NCBI GenBank assembly: GCA_029817715.1
Contig: JARUPY010000606.1
Coordinates: 5,828,001 to 5,892,000 of the forward strand
Length of the DNA: 64,000 bases
DNA from: Melastoma dodecandrum
Taxonomy: Eukaryota > Streptophyta > Magnoliopsida > Myrtales > Melastomataceae
Direction: 5' to 3'
Within the stretch, counting starts at the first letter, position 1. The number at the start of each line of letters is the position of its first letter. Both the position numbers and the translations under genes were made by a program. The notes under the pieces were generated by a model, which saw only the letters and a program-made list of their open reading frames with translations, made no database searches and was not told where the DNA came from. Positions 10,233-22,407 of this stretch are shown here, in pieces.

Positions 10233-10724
10233 ATGTCGATGGTGATCAACAACGACCCCAACTCCGCCGCCACCTCCCCCTCATCCTTGTCTACCGTCCC
10301 ACCTTCTCCTTCTGCCGTGGCATTTCGGCCGGCGGGTTTCCTCGACCAGTGCTTCCTCTGCAGCACCAAGCTCTCCCCTGGCAAGGACATCTACATGTAC
10401 AGGTTTAACTACAGCATCCAACCACAACCCCCTCCCCCTTTCCAAAATCCAAATACCTTTTTCCCTTTTCCTTAAAAAAAAAAATCCTCATAGTGACTCT
10501 TTTTTGTTTGTTTGTGGTTTGTGGGGGTGGGGTGGGGGGGTTGGATGTGATGATGCAGGGGAGACAGGGCATTCTGCAGCGAGGAGTGCAGGTGCAGGCA
10601 GATCCTGCTGGACGAGGAGGATGCCTTCGGGAGGGGGAATAATCACGGTCATTGCTCTGTCGGTGGGAGAGCTGCCCCTCATCCCTCTTCGTCTAGGAAC
10701 AACAGGAGTCGCGGCCGCGTTTAA
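10233..10724 (+). CDS. FCS-like zinc finger (FLZ) domain protein
   Basis: Exons 10233-10402 and 10559-10724 join in frame (phase 2, GT-AG intron of 156 bp) to give 111 residues. The FLZ domain spans about 35-77: FLDQCFLC, then the S-P-G-K-D-IYMYRGD-AFCS-EECR-QI stretch, with zinc-ligand cysteines 40, 43, 63 and 67. The intron splits the domain right after the IYMYR motif. FLZ proteins are plant-specific adaptors that bind SnRK1 kinase subunits through this domain, linking energy and stress signals. The N-terminus is Ser/Pro-rich and the C-terminus ends in a basic Arg/Ser tail. The start is the first in-frame ATG after a pyrimidine-rich leader. No close subfamily is assigned. Confidence 0.92.
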
Positions 10725-12169
10725 AGATGAACTCTTTGAAGCCGAAGAAGAAGAACATGGGAAGGAAGGGAGTAGTAAAAAACAGGGGAGGGTCTTGAAG
10801 TAAGGTTGCCCTTTTTTTGTTTAATTATTATTATTATTATCTTAATTTGTGTGTATTTTGGGTTTAGGTGTTTTTTTCTCCTTTTTCCTGTTTTATCTTC
10901 TGGTTGGGGGGGGGGGGGGGTTTATATTGTAATTAGTGGAATTAAAGTGCTGCAAGAAAGTAGTGTGTGTTCTTGGTCTTGGTGTTTGCTCCCTCATGTG
11001 CAGCCAATGGTGAGAAGGGTGTTTTCATGTATGAAGTGGAACGAATATTGTGTTTCCCAGGTCTGACACAGACTGAGATTGAAAAAGGCAAAAGAGGAAG
11101 GATTGATGGTCATGTCAATGATGCTGCTTTGGAAGGATAAAATATATATATATATATATAAAAACTTAAGAAATGGTCCTGATCCTGATCCTGGACCATA
11201 AATTTCCATTGAAGAATCCAATTGGGTGCACGATTCTTGAGGGGGGGAGAAAAAGAAGTAAAACTTTAGGAGTTAAATGTGGCCTATCTTTCCCTTATGA
11301 CATCATTTTGGGGTGATGCATCTTTCCACAGAAGGCATTGGAAGAGGAGAAAGGGTTGGGAACACCACCAGGCAACTACTTTACCCAACTGCAATAACCA
11401 ATAGGAATCACAAGGCGCAAGTGTCATGATGAGTCCGTGTGTTTCCAATGCCCCCCCTCCCAAAAGAAATGCATATCCCCTGCCCTGCAAATTGGGAATT
11501 GAAAGGTCCCATCTCCATCTCCATCCCTATCTCTTTTCCCTGTCTATCCCTGTATCTGCCTGTTGTTTCGGGGCAAGAGTTGAATTCATGGCCCTTGTCG
11601 CTTTTGCACCACAAAAGACCAAAACAACATTGAGCACACAAAGGGATTGGTCAGTGGAAGGAAAATAAATTAAATTTTCCAGACTAGAACAAATTGCAGA
11701 GGTGAAGAATCTGGCAGGGTAGTGACAAATCCCACTACTCCGGGGAAGCGAATCATGGGTGATGATCCTGTCCTGACCCCTACTTTTTTCCCCCCCTCCC
11801 CCAATTCAGTGGGAGTATTAAGCAGGCAAGCTTATTGCTCCCATCACTATCCTGTCCTGCTAATGGCTTGGAAGGGGTCTAATCATGATTCATAACCAAG
11901 TCAGCACCACACTAGATTGCAAAAGTTACTTGAAGAGGGAATCGATGCAAGCAAGCTTTAACATTAAGCTATGCCGCACACATGGAGGAGGGGTCTAATT
12001 ACAAAGCTAGAACCATGAGTTTGATATACAAGGTTTCCCAGTAAAAAAAGTTTATGGTTCCAACTCTGAAGGTTTTTACCGGTGAAACCTCCTGCCAGAT
12101 AAATCACATGCAGACCCAGGACTGCTAATCTCGCGATTTCCCTTCTTGAACAACACTTTGATGCTGCGG
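10725..12169. other. convergent intergenic region between FLZ and LC8 genes
   Basis: Holds the FLZ 3' flank, a (TTA)n run near 10824-10840, a G run near 10905-10920 and a (TA)n microsatellite near 11141-11159. No conserved coding segment seen on either strand. Confidence 0.4.
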
Positions 12170-14488
12170 TCAACCGGATTTAAACAGTAAAATGGCTTTC
12201 TGGTCCAAGTAGAAGTAGACAAAGTGGTTCGTCTCGTGAGTCACGTATGAGCCTGCACCAAGGATTAACATCGAGGTATTACAGATCATTGTTATGGTTC
12301 TTCACAAGGGTCACTTTGACAATTGCAAATACCGAATAAATAATTAACAGGCTACAGAAATAACATCAAACATCAGATCAGGCAGGGAACAAAAGAGGTG
12401 AGAACCACACATTTACAGAGAGAGACATCCGCTAACATGTAGATAAAAACTTCGTGCCATCAGAGGAAAAATTTGTGAATACAACAATCGATGCTAGACA
12501 AACCAAAGTTTCCAAAATTGGTGATAAAGCATCCAACGACTCTGTATGTCACTCTGTGCTGTTTCAGTAAAAGTCACAATCACAAACGCTACCCCACCAT
12601 TTAGGAACTCTATGTTTGAATAGTCGTATATCCATGTGGTGACACTCCAAAATATGCACCAATAGCAAATAGGCTGACAATAATTCACATACACCACTTG
12701 GCAAGGAAAGGTAATAATTTCTCCAATTAGCCTAACCTACAAAAATCTTGGCCTCGGAGGGACATTAACTATGATTCAATACTTCCAGCCCCTACCATTC
12801 ATGAAAAGTTCCTTCCATGCCAACATGATGCTGGCCGGTCATGATAGATACAAGATGTCAGATCAAGTTGACACCAATTACAGTCAGCATAAATCTAATT
12901 GGGCCATATAGTCCACCCATGTGGGCAATAATTCAATTGCAAAAATTTTGCCAGCTAACACTAGGCCCCTCCCTTATGTCTGTTAAACCAGTAAATTTCT
13001 CTAGAAACATCTCCCCATATAATGACAAGGCAAAATGTCCCACATCATTAGTAAAGCATCATTTTTCCAAAGCGAGTCTTCTCGAAGTTTTAAGTAGACT
13101 CCATGACGAGAGTCCTAAAGAGAAATTCACATTTTGGTAAGAATTTTGGATGAATATATTGATGATTTCATTCATAGGCGAATTACACATCTCTAAATGG
13201 AGAAGTTGTCATATCAAGTCTAAACTTCCAGCTTTCCTGGCTTGCGTTGTAAACTTAGAACAAATTACCAGTTAAAAAGATAAAAAATTAATGAAAAAAA
13301 CTAGTAGCAAATAGGACGAGTATCAACTGAATTTGGCTCTATTAATCACTTATTAGGGAGATCCTCATCCAGGTTCTAGAACAATATGCCAGGGTTGCCT
13401 TTTCTTTTCCTTTTCATGGCAATTGGATGGAAGTACTAATTCATGATCTTTCATGGACAGAAAAGAAACTGCATTCTTGATCTCATGTCACACGACCACA
13501 TCAGAAAATCCATAGCAAATTCTCTTCACTTAAGATAACTCCAGAGGGCATTTCAAAGAAACAAAAAATTCCGACATCCAAATTACAATTCTCTAAAAAT
13601 GAGTTAAAATCAACTCTCTAGGTCTAATGAAGCTTTCAGTTTTGATTTACAGTCATAACCCAATTTAAGAATCCTTCTTCATACTACCAAAAAGGACATC
13701 TGGCCAGAAAGAATTATGAAAATCCTCAGGCACACAACCAAGCACGAATTATACTTACTTCAATTTCAGCGATCCACCAGTGTCACTACAAATTCCAATC
13801 ACTTCAGACTCCAAGCAATCCGGTATGCCTGATCTAGGCTCCAGATTACACTCGACTCGGAATCCATCAACAAAACCCTTTCGAGATTATGCTTAGTAAC
13901 CATAGACAGGAGTCCAGAATTGCCCACGCGCCACACATCTTCGCATAATTTCACCGATTTTCACAGCACGGGAACAGTTACAAGGAGAAAACCCCCACCA
14001 AAGAAATGTGGCTAGCTATCATGTCAACAAAACCAACAAGCAAGAGCTAGAGAATTAAAAAGTTACCGAAGTTCCGACCCACGATGCAATGCCAACTTGG
14101 TCCATACTTCTTATCAAATTCCTTCTTTATATGCTCCGCCACATCCTTCTCCACACTGTTCTTCTCAAACGCCTAGAACAAAACCCATCACCGTCATCAT
14201 CATCAAAATCAAAACTTCAAATCACCAAGCACTGACGACCCAGAAATCCACAACCTCCCCCCTCCCCCCCCCAAAAAAAAAAAAGAAAGACCCACTAATC
14301 TCACACCCTCAAAACAAAGAAAAAGAACTAACAGAAATGGCAATATCGACGGCATCCTTCTGCATTTCATCATTCATGTCAGCATTCTTGATGACGAGCT
14401 TCCGCCCGGCGGACGACGGCTTCCGATCGTCGGAGGTGGGTTTTGCCGGTGGAACCCCCGTCATGCTTCTCTTCGCGTCGCCGTTCAT
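12170..14488 (-). CDS. dynein light chain LC8-type protein
   Basis: Three exons, 14333-14488, 14067-14172 and 12170-12252, join in frame to 114 residues. The second intron is 1.8 kb and the last exon lies far from the others. The N-terminal 28 residues are basic and variable. The LC8 fold then follows: [19 protein letters not shown], then [20 protein letters not shown], the beta strand GSYVTHE across the last splice, and a C-terminal [19 protein letters not shown]8 is a dimeric hub that binds short TQT-like linear motifs. Flowering plants lack cytoplasmic dynein heavy chains, so the role is dynein-independent, for example as a nucleoporin-associated dimerisation hub. Confidence 0.94.
12253..14066 (-). 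other. long intron 2 of the LC8 gene
   Basis: About 1.8 kb between GT at 14066 and AG at 12253 (minus strand). No nested gene or transposon boundary was recognised. Confidence 0.6.
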
Positions 14489-14848
14489 CCTACGGATTTT
14501 GCTCCTCCTATTTTCTCAATCGCGATCCCTCTGCGAGGATTTTCTTACAAGAACAGGACAATTAATTACTTGGGGGTACGGACACCAAAATCTAAATGAA
14601 AGCCCAAACCCTGAAAGAAAGAAAGAAAGCAAGCAAGAAGGGAGCTCAATAAAGCTGCAGAAGGAAACGGATACGACTTTTTTTCCCAAATCCTCAGTGA
14701 GTTGTTTTTGTCCTTACTAGGTCATATAAATCATATAATAAACAAACAAATATATTTATTTATTTAGTTCTGGGGAAATAGATGAATATATTATGCATAC
14801 AAAATCAGGAGTTAGTAAAATTTTGCACGTCTGTCTAGTAGGCATGCA

Positions 14849-17800
14849 TCAATTCCTTTCCTCTTCGTCCGAGTCTTGAACAACTATGTTGGTCCTCGAC
14901 CTCTTCAACCGTGGCCGGGAATTCCCATCCTCATCGCCGTCCGAGTCAGAGTCGCTTACCGGAGTAGGTGATTTTGACTCAGGGCACATCGTGTTTTCCC
15001 CATCCTCTTCTTGGCTTTCTCCGGATGCAGCCTCACATGATTCATTTTCGTCCACAGCGGCATGGTCCGAAATGCCAGGTTCACTGTCGGGAGCATCACG
15101 GCTTTCTATCTCTGCTGGAACCAGTATCTTGAAGTCGCGGGCAGTGCTACGCTTGGCATTCCTCAGCAAATTCAGCTTGGTCGCTTTGCCGAGTTGGATC
15201 AGGTACCTCTCGTAATCCTCAATTTGATAGATCAGCTCGGGGATGTATTTGTTCTCCCTCTTGATCTTACTCATCATCCCCTTCCTGTTAGAATTGTCCT
15301 GTTCCTGCAGTTCAACATTGAGCGAGGCGCCACAGATGAGCACATGTTAAAGGAAGAAGACACAAACCTTCTGCCTCTCTGTCACAAAGTTATACAGCGG
15401 CACCGTGAGCTGCTTGCAAGTTGAGTCCACGAGGTTCTGGAACATGATGCTCGGTTGAAGTTGTTTGCAGCCTCTTGGAGCAATCTTCAGCTTGGACACT
15501 AGCGCCAACTGTTTGTAGAATCTGATGAGTAGTCTGAGAAGATTATCTGCTTCACTATCTGCAAGCAGAAACTTTCACAAAAATCGGTCACCGTAAACAT
15601 CCAAAAGACCCTACAACACATTGGTCAGTAAATAATTTCACCTCTTAAGCTCATTGAGACAAAGGATGATAATACTTTTACTAGATCTTGATACCGGGAG
15701 TAAACGCTCTCCTCGAATTCAACAATCAAACTGTGACCGCAATCTCCTTTCAGGTTGAAATAGGCTTGATTAACTGATAGTGAAAGTGGCTTCAACTTTT
15801 TAACTGCCCAATCCAGTTCGCCAATGACCCGTTCCATAAACTGCAGGAGGCAAGAAGAAATGGCCGAGCTCGTGGACTTGTTTATGACAGCAAAGTTCTG
15901 AGACATCCTAGGACTATCCACCATCTCCAATGCTGCAACCTTGGCCAGTTCCGTCGAAATATCTCCCAAAACAACCATATCTTTTGAAGATGAGCTCAAG
16001 TAAATGGCAAGCTTCACGATTTTCTTGGAAACTTTTGGATTTTTTATGTCAGATGTTTTGCACATCTGACTAGCACAAGATCGAAGAGAGTTCCACATAG
16101 CACACGGCAACTTGCTTGCAATCATCAGGATGATATCACAAAGGACCTGAAAATAAAAGCAATCAGAGTTGTAGTCAAGAGATGAAAAATGGTCTTTAGC
16201 TAAAACTGCTAAGATTGACCAGAGCTTAAAGAAAAGCCTGCATGCTTTTGCTTAAATATAAAGAATGCTAATGAGAAGCCTAAACCACTAATAAGCCTAA
16301 ACTCTTTCATTAGTAAATGTAAAGGCAAGATCAGATACATAGGCATAGTCATACAGAATAATCTCGGAGAGCCCAATTGTTACTTATAACCAAATCAGTA
16401 CCTCCGCTTCGCTATAAAATGAAACGGCTAGAACGTCTGACAAGAGTGGCTTAAGAGTTTCCATGACGAAAGCTTCCCCTGCTCTTATTTTCTCATTGTC
16501 GTCAGTGTTGTTGCTCACTCCCTTGAGATCATGTTCTGCACGTGAGACACGGACTAGATCTTGAAGCAGCAACAGTAACTGAGGTGACTCCAAGTAGATA
16601 CCTATTAATTCCTTCAAGCAAATTAGTGCTTGGTGGAGGTTCTCCTTGCCAGTTTTAGCACGGGAATCTTTTCTCCCTTCACCAGCACGCCCCTGGCCTG
16701 GCTTCAGAAGAATGATAAGCTTCATAAGTGGCCCTCCCAAAATTTTCATGTCACCATAGATTAGAGTAGTGAACGGGTCATCCTTGCCAATACCAGGGCA
16801 GGTAGTTACGTGACGAAGAAAAGCATCCAAGACAAAAGGAATAACGCTTGCATGAGATTTTAAGTTGCTGCAGGAAGATGGCTGGCTGTGGCTCTGGGAA
16901 GATGCAGCAGCAGCATCAGATTGTTCAAGACTATATTGCAATATAGCTGTTTCCACTAACTGACTTATGCTTGAAGTCGAAAAGTAGGGGACGTTCTCCT
17001 GATTCATTTTATTGCAACTTGGCTGACTGTTTTCTGGAAACCCGCTCAAATAAGTCAAGGGATTGCTCCTTGTTCCACTACTCGGCTTGTAATTAGACAT
17101 ATGTCTTTTCATGGAATAATAGGAAAGCACACAGTCCATGAACTCCTTCTCGAGGTCTGCTTTCTTAGTGCCGTTTGCTCTTTCCATCTCACAAGCTATG
17201 TGATTCAAAACCACCTCCAATATTCCTGATAAAATCTTTGCACGGCACCTGGTCGTATCTTTCTCAGGAGAGGGTAAGCTCGCATCGTCATTCTCGCCTA
17301 AACTGCCTGATATGACCAACCAAAAGAGCATTAAGACGAGTGGAATGCTAGAACAGGGATAAAAATTGAAAACCATGACGGCGCAGGAGGTAGCACTATG
17401 TCACAGAGATATTCGCCTCTACGTGAATAGCAGAAATAATTGAATAAATAAAATAATAAACCTACTTTCCAGCTGCTTTCCATCTCTTATAAGCTTCCTT
17501 ATCTTCAAAAATGCCATGGAAAATAAGTCATATGTTCTGACCTGCATATTTATTTTGTGAGTATACTTCTTTAGGTACTGCTTTCCTCACTGAAGCAGCA
17601 ATGTTACCTCATTATCTTGTGAAAGAGAAAAGCCAAAGCATGCTCTGGAAGCATCTGGAGGTTGTTGCGATTTACCCAGAGCTTGGAGCAAAATCCAGGA
17701 CACAGAAGAGAGAAGAGCGTCTAATGGCTCTTCAATAACAGAATTGCTGTTGTCAGATCTAAAACAGGAGCTTAAATCAAGTTGAACGTCGGCATCCTGA

Positions 17801-20800
17801 CAATATCATGTAGTATCAGGACAAACAGCAAAAAAGCAGACATTCTAAATCAAAATATGATACTGCCTAAAAATGAAAAAAATTTCTCCAAGGGTTCTAT
17901 TTAGTTTGACGTCCCTCAATGTTGAATGTCCCACATATGCTCAATTTCATATATTATGAAACCTTGATATGAAGTGTAAATCTGATGTTTTCCAAGAGAT
18001 TTTGCATTTGCTTGCTGCAGGATATCACACTGTCTTATTTCTAGTGGAACAGTATGTATAGTTACTGTAAGGTGCTCGGTACTTTGGTCAAATACGGTAA
18101 AAAATTTTCCCTTCCAAATGGGCAAATGACATACAACTGAAAGCCTCAGAGTCAATTCAATCAGCACAATTACTTGCAGACAATAAGACTCCAAAATTTC
18201 CTACAAGGAACGTAGTTATCATAAACATCTCAAATATTAAAAAGCAAACTCAAAAGGAAGAAAAGTCAGCATCAGAGAAAAATCCAGTAATTCCTAGAGC
18301 CCATGTACCTCCTTAAAATAATCAAGGAAATGAGGCCAGAGAAGATCAAGAACAGGCCCTATACTTGATGGATCAGATATCACGAGCTTAAGAAGCCCAG
18401 AGTAAATCACTTCTCTTATCCTTGCCTAGAAAAGGTCAATAAATGTCGATGAAAAATAAACTATACAAAATACATATTGCAATAACTTCACAATATATAC
18501 TTTAAAGGCACCTGCTGGTGAAGACACCTCTGAAGCAAGCCAAGAAGATCTTGAAAGACACTCATGCCAATACCTTGGGAAGCTTCAGCCTGCTGACTGC
18601 TACCAGGTTGACTAGAAGAATCTTGGAAAGGAAGATGGCCGCTAGGTTTCCTCTCTGCTAAAATAAGATGAAAAATTGTCTTTGCTGCAGCAAGACGAGT
18701 TGAATCTTCCTGTGTAAACATGGCTTTACGCACAACTAATATCACATAGTCCTGTAGAAGGAGAAAATAACTGTGAGACGAAAATCGTTAGACAAATTAA
18801 TTATTAACTTTCATTTTTTTAATGTTTCTGGCCCAAGATGGGGATAAGGCTATTCTGAACTTCTTTGACAGTGACAAATAGAATTTAAAGCATGAAGTCA
18901 CGGTAACACTTCTTACCAGAAGATCCCGGCAATATTTCGTCAGGGGCAACAGGGATGCAACTGCAAAAGTTGCCACATCCCCGTGCATATAATTGAAATA
19001 GTCCAACAACTCTTTTAAACGGGATGTGTAGTCCACCATTGAGTAAATATGATAACAGATCAAATGGCCAAGCAGTCTGCAAAGGAAAATTATAAGCGCC
19101 AAGTCATTCACCTCTCAGATTACCAGTGGTGTCCAATGTCACCATCGCCTTTACCTTACAATTGGAAAACCCAGTTCAAGCTTCATAGAGAGAATCCGAA
19201 ATTTGGATTGCTCTATAATCTGAAAAGTAACATAATTGTCAGAACTTTTAATCGTTGCTGATTGGTTAATGGTACAAATTTAGGGTGTCAAGAACAACAT
19301 GCACCCAATAAACCCTAAAGACTGGAGCATTGTGTTCTGAAGCATCCTATTATGCAGGCAGGCATGCTCGTAAAAGAATGTTATTTCAGGTTCAAGCGGT
19401 GAATGATCTAATCGTAGGAGTGATCTTATGTCAACAAGCTGAACTCACCTCACTCCTGGCCATTTCATGTAGCTCAAAGACCGTCTGTAGCATTTGAATG
19501 CCAAGCTCCTTGATACCCGAGACAGTGCCGTTGCAACGCCGCTGACTTGTCTCTTCTGCCGACTCCAGCAAAAGAAAAGCAAGTTGCAAAATGCTAGGCA
19601 CCAAATGCTCTCTTCCATGGCTACTTTCATTCACCTTTGCCAAGAAATGAGGTTCTTAAGCATCTCCATCAATCTCTCCAGCCATAGAGATCAATTAGAA
19701 AAATTTTTAGCAGAAGGGGGTACCGACAAGAGAACCATGGTATTACCGCTCTCATCACAGCCTTCTCGACGACACTGAATCTAAGGGAAAACTCCTTCCC
19801 TGATCCATTGGGCAACCACTTGCAGTCACTGAAAGATCAAATTCACAGTTCACAGTCAAGTCAAAAGTTCATGTTAGGAAATGTAAATGCTCAAGATTTT
19901 AATACTCTTCGGAAAGTTATCACGCTATTAAGTAATCAAATCTAGAAATAATCAAGCAGGTAATAATCTATTAATGAGTACAACTGGAATCCTAATCATC
20001 AAGTTAGCGAACAAGCATGAAATCACAATAGAAAACAATGAATCACATGGAAAAAGAATTCCATCTTACGCTGCAGACTTTGAGTCTACATAAGCAGTCA
20101 AGATGGCCTTCTTCAGGATAGCCAAACAAGCCTCGTTAAACCTCTTAACCCTTGCGACCGACAACACGACCGCCACACTGAAATGATTGAATCCTCCGAA
20201 CGCCCGCTCCTCCTTCAAGATAGCCATCACCTCCTTCCCCAACGTCAAATCCTGCTTCACTGCAAAATTCACATGAAGCAGGACCGTCCCTTCGATCTCC
20301 CTAGCCAAAGAGAACCTCCCATGCTCGTTTGCCCCCTCATCTGACCCGAAGAACTCAACAATCCCCTCGATCACCTCCCTCTTGCAGAACCCCTTCGACG
20401 CGATCACCAGTAGCTGGTAAACCACCGATGGCCAGTCGGAGGGCTCCACGTCGCGAAGCCCTCGGAAAACCTTCACCAGGAAACTCCACTTCGTCTCCCT
20501 GTTAGCATCCCGAAACCCTAGGTCCACCGCCATGGGGATCAGCCGCACGAAGGCCCCCTTCGGCCATTCGCTGTCGAGGATCTTCTCAAGTAATGAAGCC
20601 GCGAGTTCGGGGTCCTTGGCCTTGATGCGGAGGACGCAGAGCGGGAGGAGGTCGAGGAGTTGCGCGTCGCGAGGTGATTCTGTTCCTGTTAGTTGGCGTA
20701 GGCTTGCGAGGATAGAGTCGACAGTCGCGGCGAGCTCAGAGAGCGGAACGGTATCGTCGAGGAGGGAAGGCGGAAGGGGAGTCCGGGTCTGGGCTGGCCG

Positions 20801-20824
20801 GAGGATCTCTTCCGCCATGGACAT
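14849..20824 (-). CDS. FANCI: Fanconi anaemia group I protein homologue
   Basis: A multi-exon gene on the minus strand. The first exon (20070-20824) encodes about 251 residues with the FANCI N-terminal solenoid pattern, including [21 protein letters not shown] and [13 protein letters not shown]. Further exons lie near 19.74-19.83, 19.44-19.64, 18.90-19.11, 18.49-18.75, 18.30-18.42, 17.46-17.76, 16.40-17.31, 15.64-16.15, 15.43-15.56 and 14.85-15.37 kb; these limits are approximate. The exon at 18.5-18.75 kb carries [10 protein letters not shown], the motif around the monoubiquitinated lysine of FANCI (human K523). The C-terminus is acidic with a basic RPRLKRSR nuclear-localisation-like patch. 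FANCI pairs with FANCD2 as a DNA clamp in interstrand-crosslink repair and meiotic recombination. The start could be residue 1 or the second methionine at residue 3. Confidence 0.9.
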
Positions 20825-22407
20825 TCTCTGCTTGTTACGGCGGGAAATCGAGGCGCGTGGAATTTAAACGATCGTAATTTTTTCTATATGGAAGTGAATG
20901 CAGGAGCCCTCACCGTAATGTCGATGGGGACTACCACGTCCAAGTTCTTTGCCAGCCAGATGCGCTTATTCTTATATCTTGTTTTGTACAAAGTTTGGGG
21001 TTTCTCAAATGTATTTCATTTCCATTCACCAACTATGTGCTACACATACATGTCCTTTCCGTTCTCGCAGCTCCACCACCATCATTGTCTGTCCCGTTTC
21101 CTTTCCCCATATGCCTGCGGTTTCCGGCGCGCGTGGGGAGTTGCATCTCCATCCTCATGGGTCATCTCCCTGTCGACCAAGGAAAAAGCAGCTGTTATCC
21201 CATGAACAATCTAAAACAGCAATGTCTCAAAATCATAAGAAAACCGACAGGAATATGAGAAGGAAATAACCAAATGAGTAATCTTTGATGTGACGGCCTC
21301 ATTGTTACGTCTGAGAGCCCAGAACTGTTAGCTCTGATCGTGGAAGAAGCTAACATAGGGGTCAGATACTTACAATTGGCATCGGAATGAGATCAAGCCA
21401 TACAATTAGTAGTTAATGATGTAGAGTTCTTACAATTGACTTTGGCCGCGGGAATATATATCGTCTCCGAGGAGTCAATCACCTATGTTACCCCCAAGTC
21501 AAGGACAACATCAGGATAGCCCGATCTCAGTCCTGTAGTGTTTCGTCAAGTAATCCTGGAAGCAGCAAACTGAAAGGTCATTATTGTATTAATAGCATAT
21601 TAGCAGCACAACACTGGCCACGACGAACCGTTACCAGTTAAAAACCTTTGCACCTAATTTCCACGGTGATGAAACCCAGAATCGACATTTTCAACTTACA
21701 AAGGAAACATAACTGTGGCCTTGTAACTATCGCAATCATTCTTCCATACCTTAGCTGTTGTTGTAGAAGCGTTGCAAGTGTGGAAACTTACTTGACTTTG
21801 CCTTCAGAACTGTAAGGTCCAATACCCTATTGTATGCGATAAAGAATTCTCGTGAGTAGAAGTTACTGAAGGAAGTCTCAATCTGACCTATATCACAAGA
21901 AATCGTGGTCTAAACTATCCCCTGTTCATTCATTCAATGACAGAATATATCATTATCATCATCAACAACAACCCATGAGTACCATGTGAGTGAATCTCAC
22001 AGGGCAGGGAAAACAGTTCGATCTGGAAATCCAACCCTCTTCTTGTCAATAATATCACAATCCTCTCTGAATCGAAATCAACATGATAATAATACCACTT
22101 CAAGAGTACCTGAAGGGAATGAATATCGCTTCTTTTCTATCTCTACCAAGTGATGATTGCAAGTCATCTGACAGGTTCAGCCTCTATACCAATCCAGGCA
22201 ATGAGCAAGTACAACTAATCCTCCACCAAGGCTGCATTGTCACCACTTGGAGATGCCAAGGACTTGCTGGTTCTTCTGCTAAATACATGATTTAAAAAGA
22301 AAAGGACGGACAATTTAGTTAAGCTACAATTTCGAGGTATCCAGTAGAGCATCATTAAAATTATTTAAAGAACACGGAAATATGAGACCCTAAAAGATAG
22401 GGGTGAA
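20825..22407. other. intergenic between FANCI 5' end and PPR 3' end
   Basis: No coding segment recognised apart from a possible terminal exon of the PPR gene near 22246-22285 on the minus strand (see findings). Otherwise promoter and 3' flank sequence. Confidence 0.4.

Noticed and set aside
14097..14720. 207-codon plus-strand frame with a hydrophobic middle
   Set aside because: It is antisense to exons 1 and 2 of the LC8 gene, whose joined exons give a full conserved protein.
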